Below are positions 35,113-44,249 of a stretch of DNA of 64,000 nt, in pieces (the first letter of the stretch is position 1; every line of letters starts with the position of its first letter). A model generated the notes under the pieces. The model saw only the letters and a list, made by a program, of their open reading frames with translations. It was not told the origin of the DNA and did no database searches. Source of the stretch: Geomicrobium halophilum (GTDB lineage: Bacteria; Bacillota; Bacilli; Bacillales; Marinococcaceae); NCBI RefSeq assembly GCF_014207655.1, contig NZ_JACHHJ010000001.1, forward strand, positions 930,001-994,000. Direction: 5' to 3'. Both the position numbers and the translations under genes were made by a program.

Positions 35113-35221
35113 TTGCTGCAAGCTAGGCTATCGCCAGCGCGTTACGGCTAAGTGACGCATAGAATATGGAGAGCCAGATCCAAGAAAGGTACCACCTTAT
35201 TTTTGGAAGAAAGGTTTAGTC

Positions 35222-35246
35222 ACCGGAGGTTTTCACCTCCGGTTTT
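35222..35246 (+). terminator. rho-independent terminator after spoVIF
   Basis: Eight-base stem ACCGGAGG / CCTCCGGT with a six-base loop, followed by TTTT. Confidence 0.85.
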
Positions 35247-35335
35247 AACGTGATTTTTCCTAGGGTTCTCCGTTCTCAATATTCCTTCATGCGTACATGC
35301 TATGCTATAATGAAGGGTGTTTAGAAGGAGGGTAA

Positions 35336-35539
35336 ATGGTGAGTGCACTTGATATGATGTGGCTTTCTTTTTTGGGCATATTCCTGATGTTTGTCTCGGC
35401 CATTACGGCATTATTTGGCCGTGAGAAATTGTCGGGATTTATAAGGTTTATAGTACTTTCATTTTCATTTACCTGTTTAGTGGTTGCAGGCCTTATTGTG
35501 TTGTTTGTCGTTGTGCCAGGTCCAAGAGCTGATTTATAA
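35336..35539 (+). CDS. yphE: DUF2768 small membrane protein (YphE-like)
   Basis: A 67-residue protein with two transmembrane helices (about residues 6-26 and 38-60) joined by a short basic loop. Size, topology and the position before yphF-spoIVA match YphE, a DUF2768 protein of unknown function. AAGGAGGG lies before the ATG, and a TATAAT sequence near 35305 may be its promoter. It is followed closely by the yphF-like lipoprotein gene. Confidence 0.8.
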   Translation: MVSALDMMWLSFLGIFLMFVSAITALFGREKLSGFIRFIVLSFSFTCLVVAGLIVLFVVVPGPRADL

Positions 35540-35590
35540 AATCAGTTGGATGAGGTGTTGTCATGGATTAAAGGAGGACGAGCTTGAGAG

Positions 35591-36325
35591 GTGTTGGATT
35601 TGCTACGAAGCCTGAGGCTATGTTTAACCACTGGTTTTTTATTGATCGTACTAACAGGTTGTCTTTACCCCCAAGATTCGGGTACAGACCCCGGAGGGCA
35701 TCCTCATTCGGAACAGCTGCAATCTGTGCAAACAGCTGTTGATGAATATCAACAGCAATACGGAGTTCCGCCGATTCAGGATTTTGACGAGCATACCAAT
35801 CTTTACGAACGTTACCAGGTAGATTTTCAGGAATTGATTCCCGGATTTATGCAAGAAGCGCCTTCAAGTGCGTTTGAAAATGGCGGCGAATATTACTATA
35901 CATTGATTAACGTTGAAGAAGACCCGGAAGTACGTGTTATAGATGCAACCATTTTGCAGGAAGCGCGGGATTTTGAACGTGATATCCGAGAATATAAACG
36001 TTCGAATGAATTTCCCCCGATTGATGATATGGTAGGCCCCGGTGTATTTTCAATAGATTACGAACGCTTGGGATATGAGGATCAGCCTACGGTTGAGAGC
36101 CCTTATTATGCCACGAGCTTACCGTTGTTCCTTGATGAGACTGGACAAGTGATAATTGATTACAGCAGTGATTTAAATCGGATCCTTCAAGAGGTGAATC
36201 CGAATATCGAGGACGAAGAGGATATCCGCTCGATCTTAACCGATGAATTTGTCGTTGTTCCTGTTTTATCAAGGCCTTATACGATTGAAAACGGAGAACC
36301 GGCCTTTACAGATGTAAGAGAATAG
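35591..36325 (+). CDS. yphF: YphF-like lipoprotein
   Basis: A 244-residue predicted lipoprotein with a signal of the form LLIVLTGC (lipobox LTGC near residue 23), followed by an acidic, soluble domain. It lies between yphE and spoIVA, and its length equals that given for B. subtilis YphF; function is unknown. The start is uncertain: GTG 35591 is 13 bases after AAAGGAGG, while the in-frame TTG codons at 35594 and 35600 are other options. A terminator follows. Confidence 0.78.
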   Translation: MLDLLRSLRLCLTTGFLLIVLTGCLYPQDSGTDPGGHPHSEQLQSVQTAVDEYQQQYGVPPIQDFDEHTNLYERYQVDFQELIPGFMQEAPSSAFENGGEYYYTLINVEEDPEVRVIDATILQEARDFERDIREYKRSNEFPPIDDMVGPGVFSIDYERLGYEDQPTVESPYYATSLPLFLDETGQVIIDYSSDLNRILQEVNPNIEDEEDIRSILTDEFVVVPVLSRPYTIENGEPAFTDVRE

Positions 36326-36329
36326 TTCT

Positions 36330-36376
36330 AAACCTCTTTTTTTCTATCTATATATAGAGAGAAAGGGGTTTTTGTA
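36330..36376 (+). terminator. rho-independent terminator after yphF
   Basis: Long AT-rich stem with CCTCTTTTTTTCTAT pairing imperfectly to the right arm ending AGAGAAAGGGG, followed by five T. Confidence 0.75.
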
Positions 36377-36463
36377 TGACCGCTGATAATCTGTAATGAA
36401 AGGAATTAACTACGCTTATGCCATTATATCTTGGCTATAAGCTAGGTTTTTCTCATGGAAAGC

Positions 36464-36493
36464 GTCATAAAAATATGGACAACATCATACGCT
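36464..36493 (+). promoter_or_regulatory. candidate sigma-E promoter of spoIVA
   Basis: GTCATAA, 15-base spacer, CATACGCT. This fits the sigma-E pattern (-35 KMATATT-like, -10 CATACAMT) with a normal spacer. It lies 57 bases before the spoIVA start; spoIVA is a sigma-E gene in B. subtilis. Confidence 0.6.
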
Positions 36494-36549
36494 GTAGCGA
36501 TCACACTCAAATGTAACGATAGCGTCAATTATAGAACGGAGGGGATCTC

Positions 36550-38031
36550 GTGGAAAAAGTGGATATCTTTAAAGATATCGCGGAACGCACAGGAGGGGAT
36601 ATTTACTTAGGCGTTGTCGGCGCTGTACGTACGGGGAAGTCAACGTTTATTAAAAAGTTTATGGAACTAGCTGTTATCCCCCATATGGACGATGAAACCA
36701 GTCGAATCCGGACAAAGGATGAACTACCACAAAGTGCTGCCGGGAAACAAATCATGACCACTGAACCCAAATTTGTACCTAATCATGCAGTAGAGCTCAA
36801 CGTTGATGAAGGGCTAGATGTGAACGTAAGGCTTGTAGATTGTGTCGGTTATGCCGTGTCCGGAGCGAAAGGATATGAAGATGAACATGGGCCCCGCATG
36901 ATTAATACCCCATGGTATGAAGAGCCGATTCCATTTCAGGAAGCTGCTGAAATCGGTACCCGGAAGGTGATTCAGGAACATTCGACTTTAGGGGTGGTGG
37001 TAACTTCAGATGGTACGATTGGGGAACTCCCGCGCGAGGAATATGTGGAGGCAGAAGAACGGGTGATTGAAGAGTTAAAAGAGGTCGGCAAACCTTTTAT
37101 CGTCATTGTAAACTCCGTTCGTCCTCACCACCCGGATACGCAAGCTCTTCGAAGCAGTATTGAGGAAACCCATGACGTTCCTGTAATCCCGTTAAGTGTA
37201 GAAAGTATGACTGAACAAGATATTCATCGCGTACTAAGAGAAGTTCTGTTTGAATTCCCAGTTCATGAAGTAAACGTCAACCTGCCGAGTTGGGTGATGG
37301 TTTTAAGGGATAATCACTGGCTTCGTAATGAATATGAACAATCAGTAAAAAACACGGTAAAAGATATCAAAAGACTCCGTGATGTTGATCGAGTCGTGGG
37401 TCAATTTGGCCAAGATTTTGATTTTATTGACTCGGCTTCACTTGCCGGAATAGAAATGGGGCAAGGGGTCGCGGATATCGATTTGTATGCCCCTGATGAC
37501 CTGTATGATCGAATTCTTAAAGAAGTTGTCGGCGTTGATATACGCGGTAAAGATCATCTTCTGCAATTAATGCAGGATTTTGCTCACGCAAAAAGAGAAT
37601 ATGACCAAGTATCCGATGCCTTAACAATGGTGAAACAAACGGGATACGGGATTGCTGCCCCTGCGTTAGAGGATATGAGCTTAGATGAACCAGAGATCAT
37701 TCGACAAGGATCACGTTTTGGCGTCCGACTTCGGGCTGTCGCTCCCTCGGTTCATATGGTCAAAGTCGATGTTGAATCTGAATTCGCCCCGATTATTGGT
37801 ACGGAGAAGCAAAGCGAAGAACTCGTGCGTTATCTCATGCAAGATTTTGAGGAAAATCCTCTTTCCATTTGGAATTCGGATATATTTGGAAGGTCTTTAA
37901 GTTCCATTGTTCGGGAAGGGATTCAGGCGAAGATCTCGCTCATGCCTGAGAATGCACGCTATAAATTAAAAGAAACCCTTGAGCGTATTATCAATGAAGG
38001 TTCAGGTGGATTAATTGCAATTATTCTTTAA
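36550..38031 (+). CDS. spoIVA: stage IV sporulation protein A (coat morphogenetic ATPase)
   Basis: Builds the basement layer of the spore coat on the forespore surface by ATP-driven polymerisation. The Walker A motif GAVRTGKST is at residues 24-32, and a Walker-B-like region RLVDCVGY lies near residue 96. The conserved C-terminal region, ending in SGGLIAIIL, targets the protein to the membrane with SpoVM. At 493 residues it is full length and close to the B. subtilis sequence. The start is GTG with GGAGGGG upstream. Confidence 0.97.
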   Translation: MEKVDIFKDIAERTGGDIYLGVVGAVRTGKSTFIKKFMELAVIPHMDDETSRIRTKDELPQSAAGKQIMTTEPKFVPNHAVELNVDEGLDVNVRLVDCVGYAVSGAKGYEDEHGPRMINTPWYEEPIPFQEAAEIGTRKVIQEHSTLGVVVTSDGTIGELPREEYVEAEERVIEELKEVGKPFIVIVNSVRPHHPDTQALRSSIEETHDVPVIPLSVESMTEQDIHRVLREVLFEFPVHEVNVNLPSWVMVLRDNHWLRNEYEQSVKNTVKDIKRLRDVDRVVGQFGQDFDFIDSASLAGIEMGQGVADIDLYAPDDLYDRILKEVVGVDIRGKDHLLQLMQDFAHAKREYDQVSDALTMVKQTGYGIAAPALEDMSLDEPEIIRQGSRFGVRLRAVAPSVHMVKVDVESEFAPIIGTEKQSEELVRYLMQDFEENPLSIWNSDIFGRSLSSIVREGIQAKISLMPENARYKLKETLERIINEGSGGLIAIIL

Positions 38032-38033
38032 TT

Positions 38034-38066
38034 GCGAGCCTCCGTTATTCGGGGGTTCGTTTTTTA
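38034..38066 (+). terminator. rho-independent terminator of spoIVA
   Basis: Ten-base stem CGAGCCTCCG / CGGGGGTTCG (two wobble pairs), loop TTATT, followed by six T. Confidence 0.88.
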
Positions 38067-38276
38067 TTTCAGCATGTGCTTCAAAGTGGGTAAGTCCCTA
38101 AGCTTCGGTGCTTGAAGGATACATCTTCCTGAGGTATAAAAGTAATTCTAAGTGTATATTCAACTTCATTTAGACTTTAGATGTTACACTAGATAAGAGT
38201 GCTCATACATTGCTTTTCAGCAGGCGCTGTGCTAAAATTTCTAGCGATTCATATAGCTGGACAGGGGGTTCAACTA

Positions 38277-38840
38277 GTGACTAAACTAGATCATGATAAA
38301 ATACAATCCGCAGTTCGTCAATTGCTTGAAGCGATAGGCGATGACCCAGATCGTGAAGGCGTCCAGGATACGCCCGCCCGAGTCGCGAGAATGTACGAGG
38401 AAGTATTTAGCGGACTGAATGAAAATCCAGAAACCCATTTACAAACGATTTTCGGCGAAGAGCATGAGGAACTTGTTCTTGTTAAGGATATTACGTTTTA
38501 TTCCATGTGCGAGCATCACCTTCTTCCTTTTTTTGGGAAAGCACATATCGGTTATATTCCAAGAAACGGGATCGTTACAGGTCTCAGTAAGCTGGCGCGC
38601 GTAGTAGAAACGATCTCACGAAAGCCACAGCTTCAGGAAAGGATTACATCAAGTGTCGCCAATGCACTCGTCGAGACGCTCAATCCGCATGGTGTGATCG
38701 TCGTGGTTGAAGCTGAACATATGTGTATGACCATGCGCGGGATTCAGAAACCGGGAAGCACGACAGTAACATCAGCTGTACGTGGCGTCTTTGAACACGA
38801 TGCTGCATCGCGGGCAGAAGTATTGTCTTTAATTCAATAA
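38277..38840 (+). CDS. folE: GTP cyclohydrolase I (MtrA)
   Basis: Converts GTP to dihydroneopterin triphosphate, the first step of folate synthesis. The zinc ligands are in MCEHHLLPF near residue 77 and in MCMTMRG near residue 148. GTG 38277 has a GGGGG ribosome site upstream and gives 187 residues; the longer frame from 38199 adds an implausible N-terminus. It is followed after 16 bases by mtrB, the same pair as B. subtilis mtrA-mtrB. The hbs gene that lies before this pair in B. subtilis is not here. Confidence 0.95.
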   Translation: MTKLDHDKIQSAVRQLLEAIGDDPDREGVQDTPARVARMYEEVFSGLNENPETHLQTIFGEEHEELVLVKDITFYSMCEHHLLPFFGKAHIGYIPRNGIVTGLSKLARVVETISRKPQLQERITSSVANALVETLNPHGVIVVVEAEHMCMTMRGIQKPGSTTVTSAVRGVFEHDAASRAEVLSLIQ

Positions 38841-38856
38841 GGGAGGGGATCCATTC

Positions 38857-39075
38857 GTGCGTGAAAATGATTTCTTTGTGATCAAAGCCGAGGAACAAGG
38901 TGTGAATGTCATTGGACTTACGAGGGGAGATACCACACGTTTTCATCATTCTGAAAAGCTTGATGAGGGCGAAATCATGATTGCCCAATTTACTGAGCAC
39001 ACCTCTGCTGTTAAGGTCCGCGGAAAAGCGACGATTCAAACGAGTCATGGCGAAATTAAAACAGAAGGTTCATGA
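38857..39075 (+). CDS. mtrB: trp RNA-binding attenuation protein (TRAP)
   Basis: An 11-subunit ring that, when loaded with tryptophan, binds (G/U)AG repeats in RNA and causes termination in the trp leader. The 72 residues match TRAP throughout ([43 protein letters not shown]); the KVRG segment holds the RNA-contact Lys and Arg known in B. subtilis TRAP. The start is GTG. Its likely target is the leader at 47551-47758 in this same window. Confidence 0.96.
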   Translation: MRENDFFVIKAEEQGVNVIGLTRGDTTRFHHSEKLDEGEIMIAQFTEHTSAVKVRGKATIQTSHGEIKTEGS

Positions 39076-39217
39076 AGAATTGGGATCGTCTTAACCTATA
39101 GCTAAGAACAATATCGCTGTATTCAAGAAATATCTATCACTCGTGTTTTTCGAAGTTAGAGGTGATATATGCTATAATGGACAAGATGATCCCTTTTCAA
39201 GTTCGGGGGGAACAAGT

Positions 39218-40006
39218 ATGGAGAGTGTGACTACAGAACGAAAACAACTCGAATGGGTCGTGGATCAATTTAATGAAATTATTCGTCATCGATTTCTGGC
39301 TAAATACGTAAGTAAACCAAAGTTTGATGAAGATAAGACGGTTTTTTTGATTCATGCACTCCGGACACCGAAGCTTGATGAAACCGAGCAATTGGAACGG
39401 GTAACTTCTGCTTTGCTCGTTGATGCGGCACTTACCACTCATCAATATATTCCTTTACATAATGACCAGAGCTATGATGGCAAACAAGAACAACTTACGG
39501 TTCTGGCGGGGGATTTATATAGCAGTTTATACTATAAAAGGCTGACGAAAATGGCGGATATTCCGCTTATGCGTGTGTTTAGCGAATCCATTCAGACGAT
39601 GAATAACGCGAAAGTGCGATTACATAATCGTGATTGGAACACTATTGAAGAGTTGGAACAATTAGTAGCTGAGATGGAATCGATGCTCATTACTAACCTT
39701 GCTGCCTTTTATCAGCAATCCCTCATACAGCGAATCGCTTCTGTGTTTTTGACGTTAAGGCGAATAAGGTCTATATTATTTTCGATGGAGAGTGGTCAGG
39801 AAAGTTGGGGATCGGCCGTGCTATCCCCGATGTTAGCGAATGAACCTTTGGATAAATCTCCGGAGGAAGAGAAACAACTCCTAGCCGATCATTTACGCCA
39901 GCTCATTAAGAAAAAACAGGTAGAGTTGCAGGATATTTTAAATGAAGTGAAAGGCACACTCCCTGCTCCACTCATGGAACGTCTAAAAACCGTTATCGAT
40001 GAGTAA
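39218..40006 (+). CDS. hepS: heptaprenyl diphosphate synthase component I
   Basis: Small subunit of the two-part enzyme that makes the C35 chain of menaquinone-7; HepT carries the catalytic site. The 262-residue protein has the family features DQFNEIIRHRF and ALLVDAALTTHQYIPLH. The ATG at 39218 follows GGGGGG; the longer frame from 39143 is rejected because it runs through a TATAAT-like promoter region (39173). It begins the quinone operon hepS-menG-mqnP-ubiX-mqnA-hepT. In B. subtilis it was named gerCA. Confidence 0.9.
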   Translation: MESVTTERKQLEWVVDQFNEIIRHRFLAKYVSKPKFDEDKTVFLIHALRTPKLDETEQLERVTSALLVDAALTTHQYIPLHNDQSYDGKQEQLTVLAGDLYSSLYYKRLTKMADIPLMRVFSESIQTMNNAKVRLHNRDWNTIEELEQLVAEMESMLITNLAAFYQQSLIQRIASVFLTLRRIRSILFSMESGQESWGSAVLSPMLANEPLDKSPEEEKQLLADHLRQLIKKKQVELQDILNEVKGTLPAPLMERLKTVIDE

Positions 40007-40034
40007 GAAAGCAGTATAAAAAGGGTGAAGCCGA

Positions 40035-40760
40035 ATGAATACTAGAAAAGAAAAGCGCGTCCACGAAGTGTTTGAATCGATTTCAAGCCATTATGATCGT
40101 ATGAATGGCGTGATCAGCTTTAACATGCATAATCGCTGGCGGAAAGACATGATGAAGCGAACGAATTTAACCCGTCATGCGAATGTATTAGATGTTTGTG
40201 CAGGTACTGCTGATTGGACAATCGCCAATGCAAAGCAAATTCAGGAGGGAAGTGCGGTCGGACTTGATTTTAGCGAGCGAATGCTTGAAGTTGGACGTGA
40301 AAAAATCAAGAACGCTGGATTAAACAATGTACAATTGATACAAGGAAATGCGAATGCATTACCTTTTGAGGACCATTCGTTTGATGTTGTAACGATTGGG
40401 TTTGGGCTTAGAAACGTTCCTGATCCCCACTGTACACTTGAAGAGATGATACGTGTGCTTAAACCAGGTGGACAAGCACTCTGCTTAGAAACCTCTCAGC
40501 CGGAAAACGTGTTATTTAAACCTGTATATCATCTCTATTTTCAACATGTCATGCCTAGGCTTGGGCAATGGTTTGCTAAAAGTGATAAATACCGGTGGTT
40601 GAATGAATCTACAGTTATGTTCCCGAACAAACGAAAGCTTGCTCACTGGTTCGAAGTTGCGGGATTCGAAAGGGTCGGTTATTGTAGTTATGCCGGCGGA
40701 GCGGCCGCAGGCCATTGGGGGTTTAAACCGAGTGAAGGTGCAGGGAGGGGAATGCTGTGA
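40035..40760 (+). CDS. menG: demethylmenaquinone methyltransferase
   Basis: SAM-dependent methyltransferase that performs the last step of menaquinone synthesis (UbiE family). The SAM-binding motif is VLDVCAGTADWTI near residue 52, followed by the UbiE signatures ERMLEVGREK and GFGLRNV. Length is 241 residues. GGGTGAAG precedes the ATG. The last four bases overlap the next gene. It lies between hepS and the prenyltransferase gene; in B. subtilis it lies directly between hepS and hepT. Confidence 0.95.
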   Translation: MNTRKEKRVHEVFESISSHYDRMNGVISFNMHNRWRKDMMKRTNLTRHANVLDVCAGTADWTIANAKQIQEGSAVGLDFSERMLEVGREKIKNAGLNNVQLIQGNANALPFEDHSFDVVTIGFGLRNVPDPHCTLEEMIRVLKPGGQALCLETSQPENVLFKPVYHLYFQHVMPRLGQWFAKSDKYRWLNESTVMFPNKRKLAHWFEVAGFERVGYCSYAGGAAAGHWGFKPSEGAGRGML

Positions 40761-41620
40761 TACGTAAAATTCGAATCATCATGGAAATGATAAAGTTTGA
40801 ACACACTATTTTTGCGTTGCCTTTTGCTTTTTTAGGTATGATTCTTGGCAGTTTTGAAATCAATGGAACCTGGCCTACGCTTTCCCAGTGGATTTGGATT
40901 ACAGTTGCCATGTTTGGGGCAAGAAGTGCAGCAATGAGTTTGAACCGACTCATTGATGCTGCCATTGATAAGCGTAATCCCCGTACAGCTGAGCGCGCCA
41001 TACCTGCTGGATTGATTACATACGCCGAAATCACGATTTTTATTATATTGTCTTTTGCCTTGCTGTTTCTAGCCGCGTTTCAGTTGAACATGCTAGCTGT
41101 TTATTTACTCCCGGTTGCGGTTTTCTTTCTCGTCATATATTCGTATACGAAAAGGTTTACATGGCTTTGCCATTTCATTTTAGGGATGACAATTGCGATT
41201 GCCCCCTTAGGCGGGTGGGTAGGCGCAACCGGCGGTTTGCAGCCGGAAGCATTTCTCCTTTTTCTTGTTGTTATGTTTTGGACCTCGGGCTTTGATATTA
41301 TTTATGCAACCCAGGATGCTGAATATGATAGCAACGTAGGGTTGTATTCAATCCCTGCCCGCTTTGGAATCGCGAGAGCTTTGCAGGTAGCAAGAGGCAG
41401 TCATATTGTTAGCGTTATCTCGCTTTTTACGCTCTTTTTCGTCTCTGAATTAGGTCTTATCTATTTTATCGGGGCATGTATATCAGCAGTGATTATGATC
41501 TATGAACATTCCCTTGTTTCTGCAAATGATCTATCAAAAGTAAACGTCGCTTTCTTTCCGATGAATGGAATTGTAAGTATGGTTATGCTCGTATTTACGA
41601 TTGGGGATTTTATTATATGA
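40757..41620 (+). CDS. mqnP: UbiA-family prenyltransferase, probable MqnP
   Basis: Membrane prenyltransferase of 287 residues with about eight helices. The first aspartate motif is NRLIDAAID near residue 74 and the second is DAEYD near residue 191, as in UbiA enzymes. In the futalosine menaquinone route, MqnP attaches the polyprenyl chain to the naphthoate intermediate. The adjacent ubiX-like and mqnA genes support this role rather than 4-hydroxybenzoate prenylation, because this lineage uses menaquinone. The genes on both sides overlap by four bases, so translation is coupled. Confidence 0.85.
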   Translation: MIRKIRIIMEMIKFEHTIFALPFAFLGMILGSFEINGTWPTLSQWIWITVAMFGARSAAMSLNRLIDAAIDKRNPRTAERAIPAGLITYAEITIFIILSFALLFLAAFQLNMLAVYLLPVAVFFLVIYSYTKRFTWLCHFILGMTIAIAPLGGWVGATGGLQPEAFLLFLVVMFWTSGFDIIYATQDAEYDSNVGLYSIPARFGIARALQVARGSHIVSVISLFTLFFVSELGLIYFIGACISAVIMIYEHSLVSANDLSKVNVAFFPMNGIVSMVMLVFTIGDFII

Positions 41621-42213
41621 GGAAAAATCAACTCGTTTATACGGTAGCTATGACAGGTGCAAGCGGTGCGGTATATGGTGTTCGGCTGGTACAGGCTTTA
41701 TTAAAACGTGGGGTGAAAGTTCATTTCTTGATGTCAGGAGCAGCCTGGCAAGTTTTTGAGCAGGAGCTTCAACTGGATACAACAGATCAAGAGGCCTGTT
41801 TACGGTATTTATTTCCGGAGGGAGATTTGCATATTCACGGATTGCGAAATTTTTCCGCGCCGGTAGCAAGCGGTTCATATCGCAATGATGGGATGATTAT
41901 CGTCCCTTGTTCAATGGGGACATTATCAAAAATCGCGAACGGTAATTCTGGCAGCTTGTTGGAACGAAGTGCTGATGTTGCTTTGAAAGAAGGACGAAAA
42001 TTACTGATTGTTCCTCGAGAGACGCCGCTACATTCCATTCATCTTGGTAATATGAAGACGGTATCGGAAGCAGGCGCCATTATTATTCCGGCGATGCCCG
42101 GTTTTTATCACATGCCAAAAACCATGGACGATCTCGTGGATTTTGTTGTCGGTAAAATATTAGATCGATTGGAGGTCGATCATGAGCTATTTACACGCTG
42201 GGGAGATGATTAG
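41617..42213 (+). CDS. ubiX: UbiX-family flavin prenyltransferase (probable MqnM)
   Basis: Makes prenylated FMN, the cofactor for UbiD-type decarboxylases. The FMN-binding start GASGAVYGVRL is near residue 14, with VPCSMGTLSKIANG near residue 96 and the PRETPLHSIHL segment near residue 132, all typical of UbiX. Length is 198 residues. In futalosine gene sets this protein supports the UbiD-like MqnL decarboxylase, which is not in this window. It overlaps mqnP and abuts mqnA. Confidence 0.9.
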   Translation: MRKNQLVYTVAMTGASGAVYGVRLVQALLKRGVKVHFLMSGAAWQVFEQELQLDTTDQEACLRYLFPEGDLHIHGLRNFSAPVASGSYRNDGMIIVPCSMGTLSKIANGNSGSLLERSADVALKEGRKLLIVPRETPLHSIHLGNMKTVSEAGAIIIPAMPGFYHMPKTMDDLVDFVVGKILDRLEVDHELFTRWGDD

Positions 42214-43071
42214 ATGGTTCGAATCGGTGAGATTTTGTATACCAATGTCCACCCCTTCTTTTTCTACATTGATCGGGAGAAATTAAGTGCACATAGCCGT
42301 TTCATCCCAAGCATTCCTGCACGGTTAAATTCAGCTATGGCAAATGGGGACATTGACGTTGGAGCAATTTCATCTTTTGCCTACGGAAAAAATCACGAAG
42401 ATTATATTCTGATGCCTGATTTAGCTGTTGCTTCTCAAGGTTCTGTTGGGTCGATTTTTCTGTTTTCGAAGATACCGATTGAACACTTGGATGGCAAAAA
42501 AATTGCGCTCACCCATAGTTCTGCGACGTCTATTCATCTTTTGAAGATTATTCTCCGTCGTTTTTATGGTCACTTGAATATTGAGTATACAACAATGGCA
42601 CCCGTGTATCAGGAAATGCTGAAGGAGCATGATGCCTGCCTGCTCATTGGTGATGATGCGATCCAAGCACGTTGGCGCGAACGAGATAACATGTACATTT
42701 ATGATTTAGGAGAAAGATGGTATCATTTCACAAGGCTGCCGATGACATTTGCTGTTTTTGCTATACGCAAACAGGCGCTTGATGAGGAACCCCAAGCATT
42801 AAAAGAGCTTCACCATGACTGGAAGAAGAGTGAAGAGCGTGCACGTGCGAACGGATACAATCAACTTGCGCGTACCGTTGTTGAAGACCATGGCGGGGAC
42901 AGCATCTTTTGGCAAGCGTACTTTCGGAATTTGCGGTACCAGTTTAATACAAAAGAACAACAGGGGCTTCTGTATTTTTATCAGCTCGCCTATGAAGAAG
43001 GATATTTAGATACACGCGTCGATCAGTTAAATATCTGGGATATTGGCGCAGACATATACTCCATAAATTGA
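42214..43071 (+). CDS. mqnA: chorismate dehydratase MqnA
   Basis: Dehydrates chorismate to 3-enolpyruvylbenzoate, the entry step of the futalosine pathway of menaquinone synthesis. The 285-residue protein has the periplasmic-binding-protein-like fold of MqnA (NVHPFFFYI, PSIPARLNSAMANGDIDVGAISSFAY). The ATG immediately follows the ubiX stop. Classical B. subtilis uses the MenFDHCEB route instead, so this gene points to a different quinone pathway in the organism. The aroC product nearby supplies its substrate. Confidence 0.92.
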   Translation: MVRIGEILYTNVHPFFFYIDREKLSAHSRFIPSIPARLNSAMANGDIDVGAISSFAYGKNHEDYILMPDLAVASQGSVGSIFLFSKIPIEHLDGKKIALTHSSATSIHLLKIILRRFYGHLNIEYTTMAPVYQEMLKEHDACLLIGDDAIQARWRERDNMYIYDLGERWYHFTRLPMTFAVFAIRKQALDEEPQALKELHHDWKKSEERARANGYNQLARTVVEDHGGDSIFWQAYFRNLRYQFNTKEQQGLLYFYQLAYEEGYLDTRVDQLNIWDIGADIYSIN

Positions 43072-43087
43072 AGGGAAAGGACCGGTC

Positions 43088-44062
43088 ATGAAGTTAACGG
43101 ACCTTTACATGTATTTACGAGGGGACATTCACCAAATCGAAAAGGAAATGCAGAATACCGTTTCAGATGCACATCCTGTGCTTCAAGAAGCGACTTTGCA
43201 GCTGCTTCAAGCAGGTGGAAAACGCATCCGTCCTGTTTTTGTGCTGCTTGGGGCGAAATTTGGAGACTATGATATTCAAAAGCTCAAACACATTGGTGTC
43301 ACTCTGGAGATTATACATATGGCATCACTCGTTCATGATGATGTGATTGATAACTCTGAAATGCGGCGTGGCAAGCTAACCATTAAAGCAAAGTGGGATA
43401 ACCGGGTTGCCATGTACACGGGTGATTATATGTTGGCAAAGGCGATTGGTACTGTTGCTTACTTTGATGATCCAGCGATTCACGAAACAATGTCACGGGC
43501 GATTCATGAAATGGTGGTTGGTGAAATTGAGCAAATTCGTTTTCAATACCAATGGGAACAGAATATAAAAACGTATTTGAGGCGGATTAAGAGGAAAACG
43601 GCCGTTCTCATCGCTTGTAGTTGTGAAATGGGAGCTCAAGCAGCTGGTGTTCCCCGTGAACATCAAAAAGCTCTTTATCGTTTCGGGTATCAAGTCGGAA
43701 TGGCCTTTCAAATTACGGATGACATATTAGATTTTACCGGTTCTGAAGAGGATCTTGGAAAACCTGCAGGGGGTGATTTATTACAGGGAAACGTCACGCT
43801 TCCTGCTCTTTATGCTATGAAACAAAGGCCGGAATTAAGGGGAGAAATAGAAGCTGCATTTAGCGATGGAAGAGTTCCGTCTCAAGAGCATCTAGCTCGA
43901 TTGCTCGAAACAATTAACACTAGCGGTGGTATTGAGTACGCAAAGTCCATAAATGACCGTTATTTAAAAAAAGCCTATCAAACGCTTGAAACGTTGCCTG
44001 ATATTCCCGCTCGTCGCTCCCTTTATGAAATCGCGGCGTATATAGGTGAGCGGCATTATTAA
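43088..44062 (+). CDS. hepT: heptaprenyl diphosphate synthase component II
   Basis: Catalytic subunit that extends farnesyl diphosphate to C35. Both aspartate-rich motifs are present: HDDVIDNSEMRRG (first, near residue 84) and QITDDILDFTG (second, near residue 210). The chain-length region and the GGKRIRP start motif are normal. Length of 324 residues matches GerCC/HepT. AAGGGAAAGGA precedes the ATG. It closes the quinone operon. Confidence 0.94.
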   Translation: MKLTDLYMYLRGDIHQIEKEMQNTVSDAHPVLQEATLQLLQAGGKRIRPVFVLLGAKFGDYDIQKLKHIGVTLEIIHMASLVHDDVIDNSEMRRGKLTIKAKWDNRVAMYTGDYMLAKAIGTVAYFDDPAIHETMSRAIHEMVVGEIEQIRFQYQWEQNIKTYLRRIKRKTAVLIACSCEMGAQAAGVPREHQKALYRFGYQVGMAFQITDDILDFTGSEEDLGKPAGGDLLQGNVTLPALYAMKQRPELRGEIEAAFSDGRVPSQEHLARLLETINTSGGIEYAKSINDRYLKKAYQTLETLPDIPARRSLYEIAAYIGERHY

Positions 44063-44163
44063 TATACCCACTCCGTGAAAGTGCATGTTCAAAGAAGAAG
44101 ACAAAAAGAGCTGAGATGTAAGCTGAGGTATAGATTCGACTGCATTTTCCCTTGAAATTAAGT

Positions 44164-44192
44164 TTCGACAAGTGGACAAAGGATGATATACT
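44164..44192 (+). promoter_or_regulatory. sigma-A promoter of ndk
   Basis: TTCGAC (44164-44169), 17-base spacer, TATACT (44187-44192), about 58 bases before the ndk start. Confidence 0.6.
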
Positions 44193-44249
44193 AACAACGG
44201 GTAACGCCTGAGAATATTAGGAAATGACGAAAAGAGGAGTGCAAAAATC

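Noticed and set aside
38680-39048. 122-codon open frame on the minus strand over folE and mtrB
   Set aside because: Both genes on the + strand are clear family members and the antisense frame has no ribosome site.
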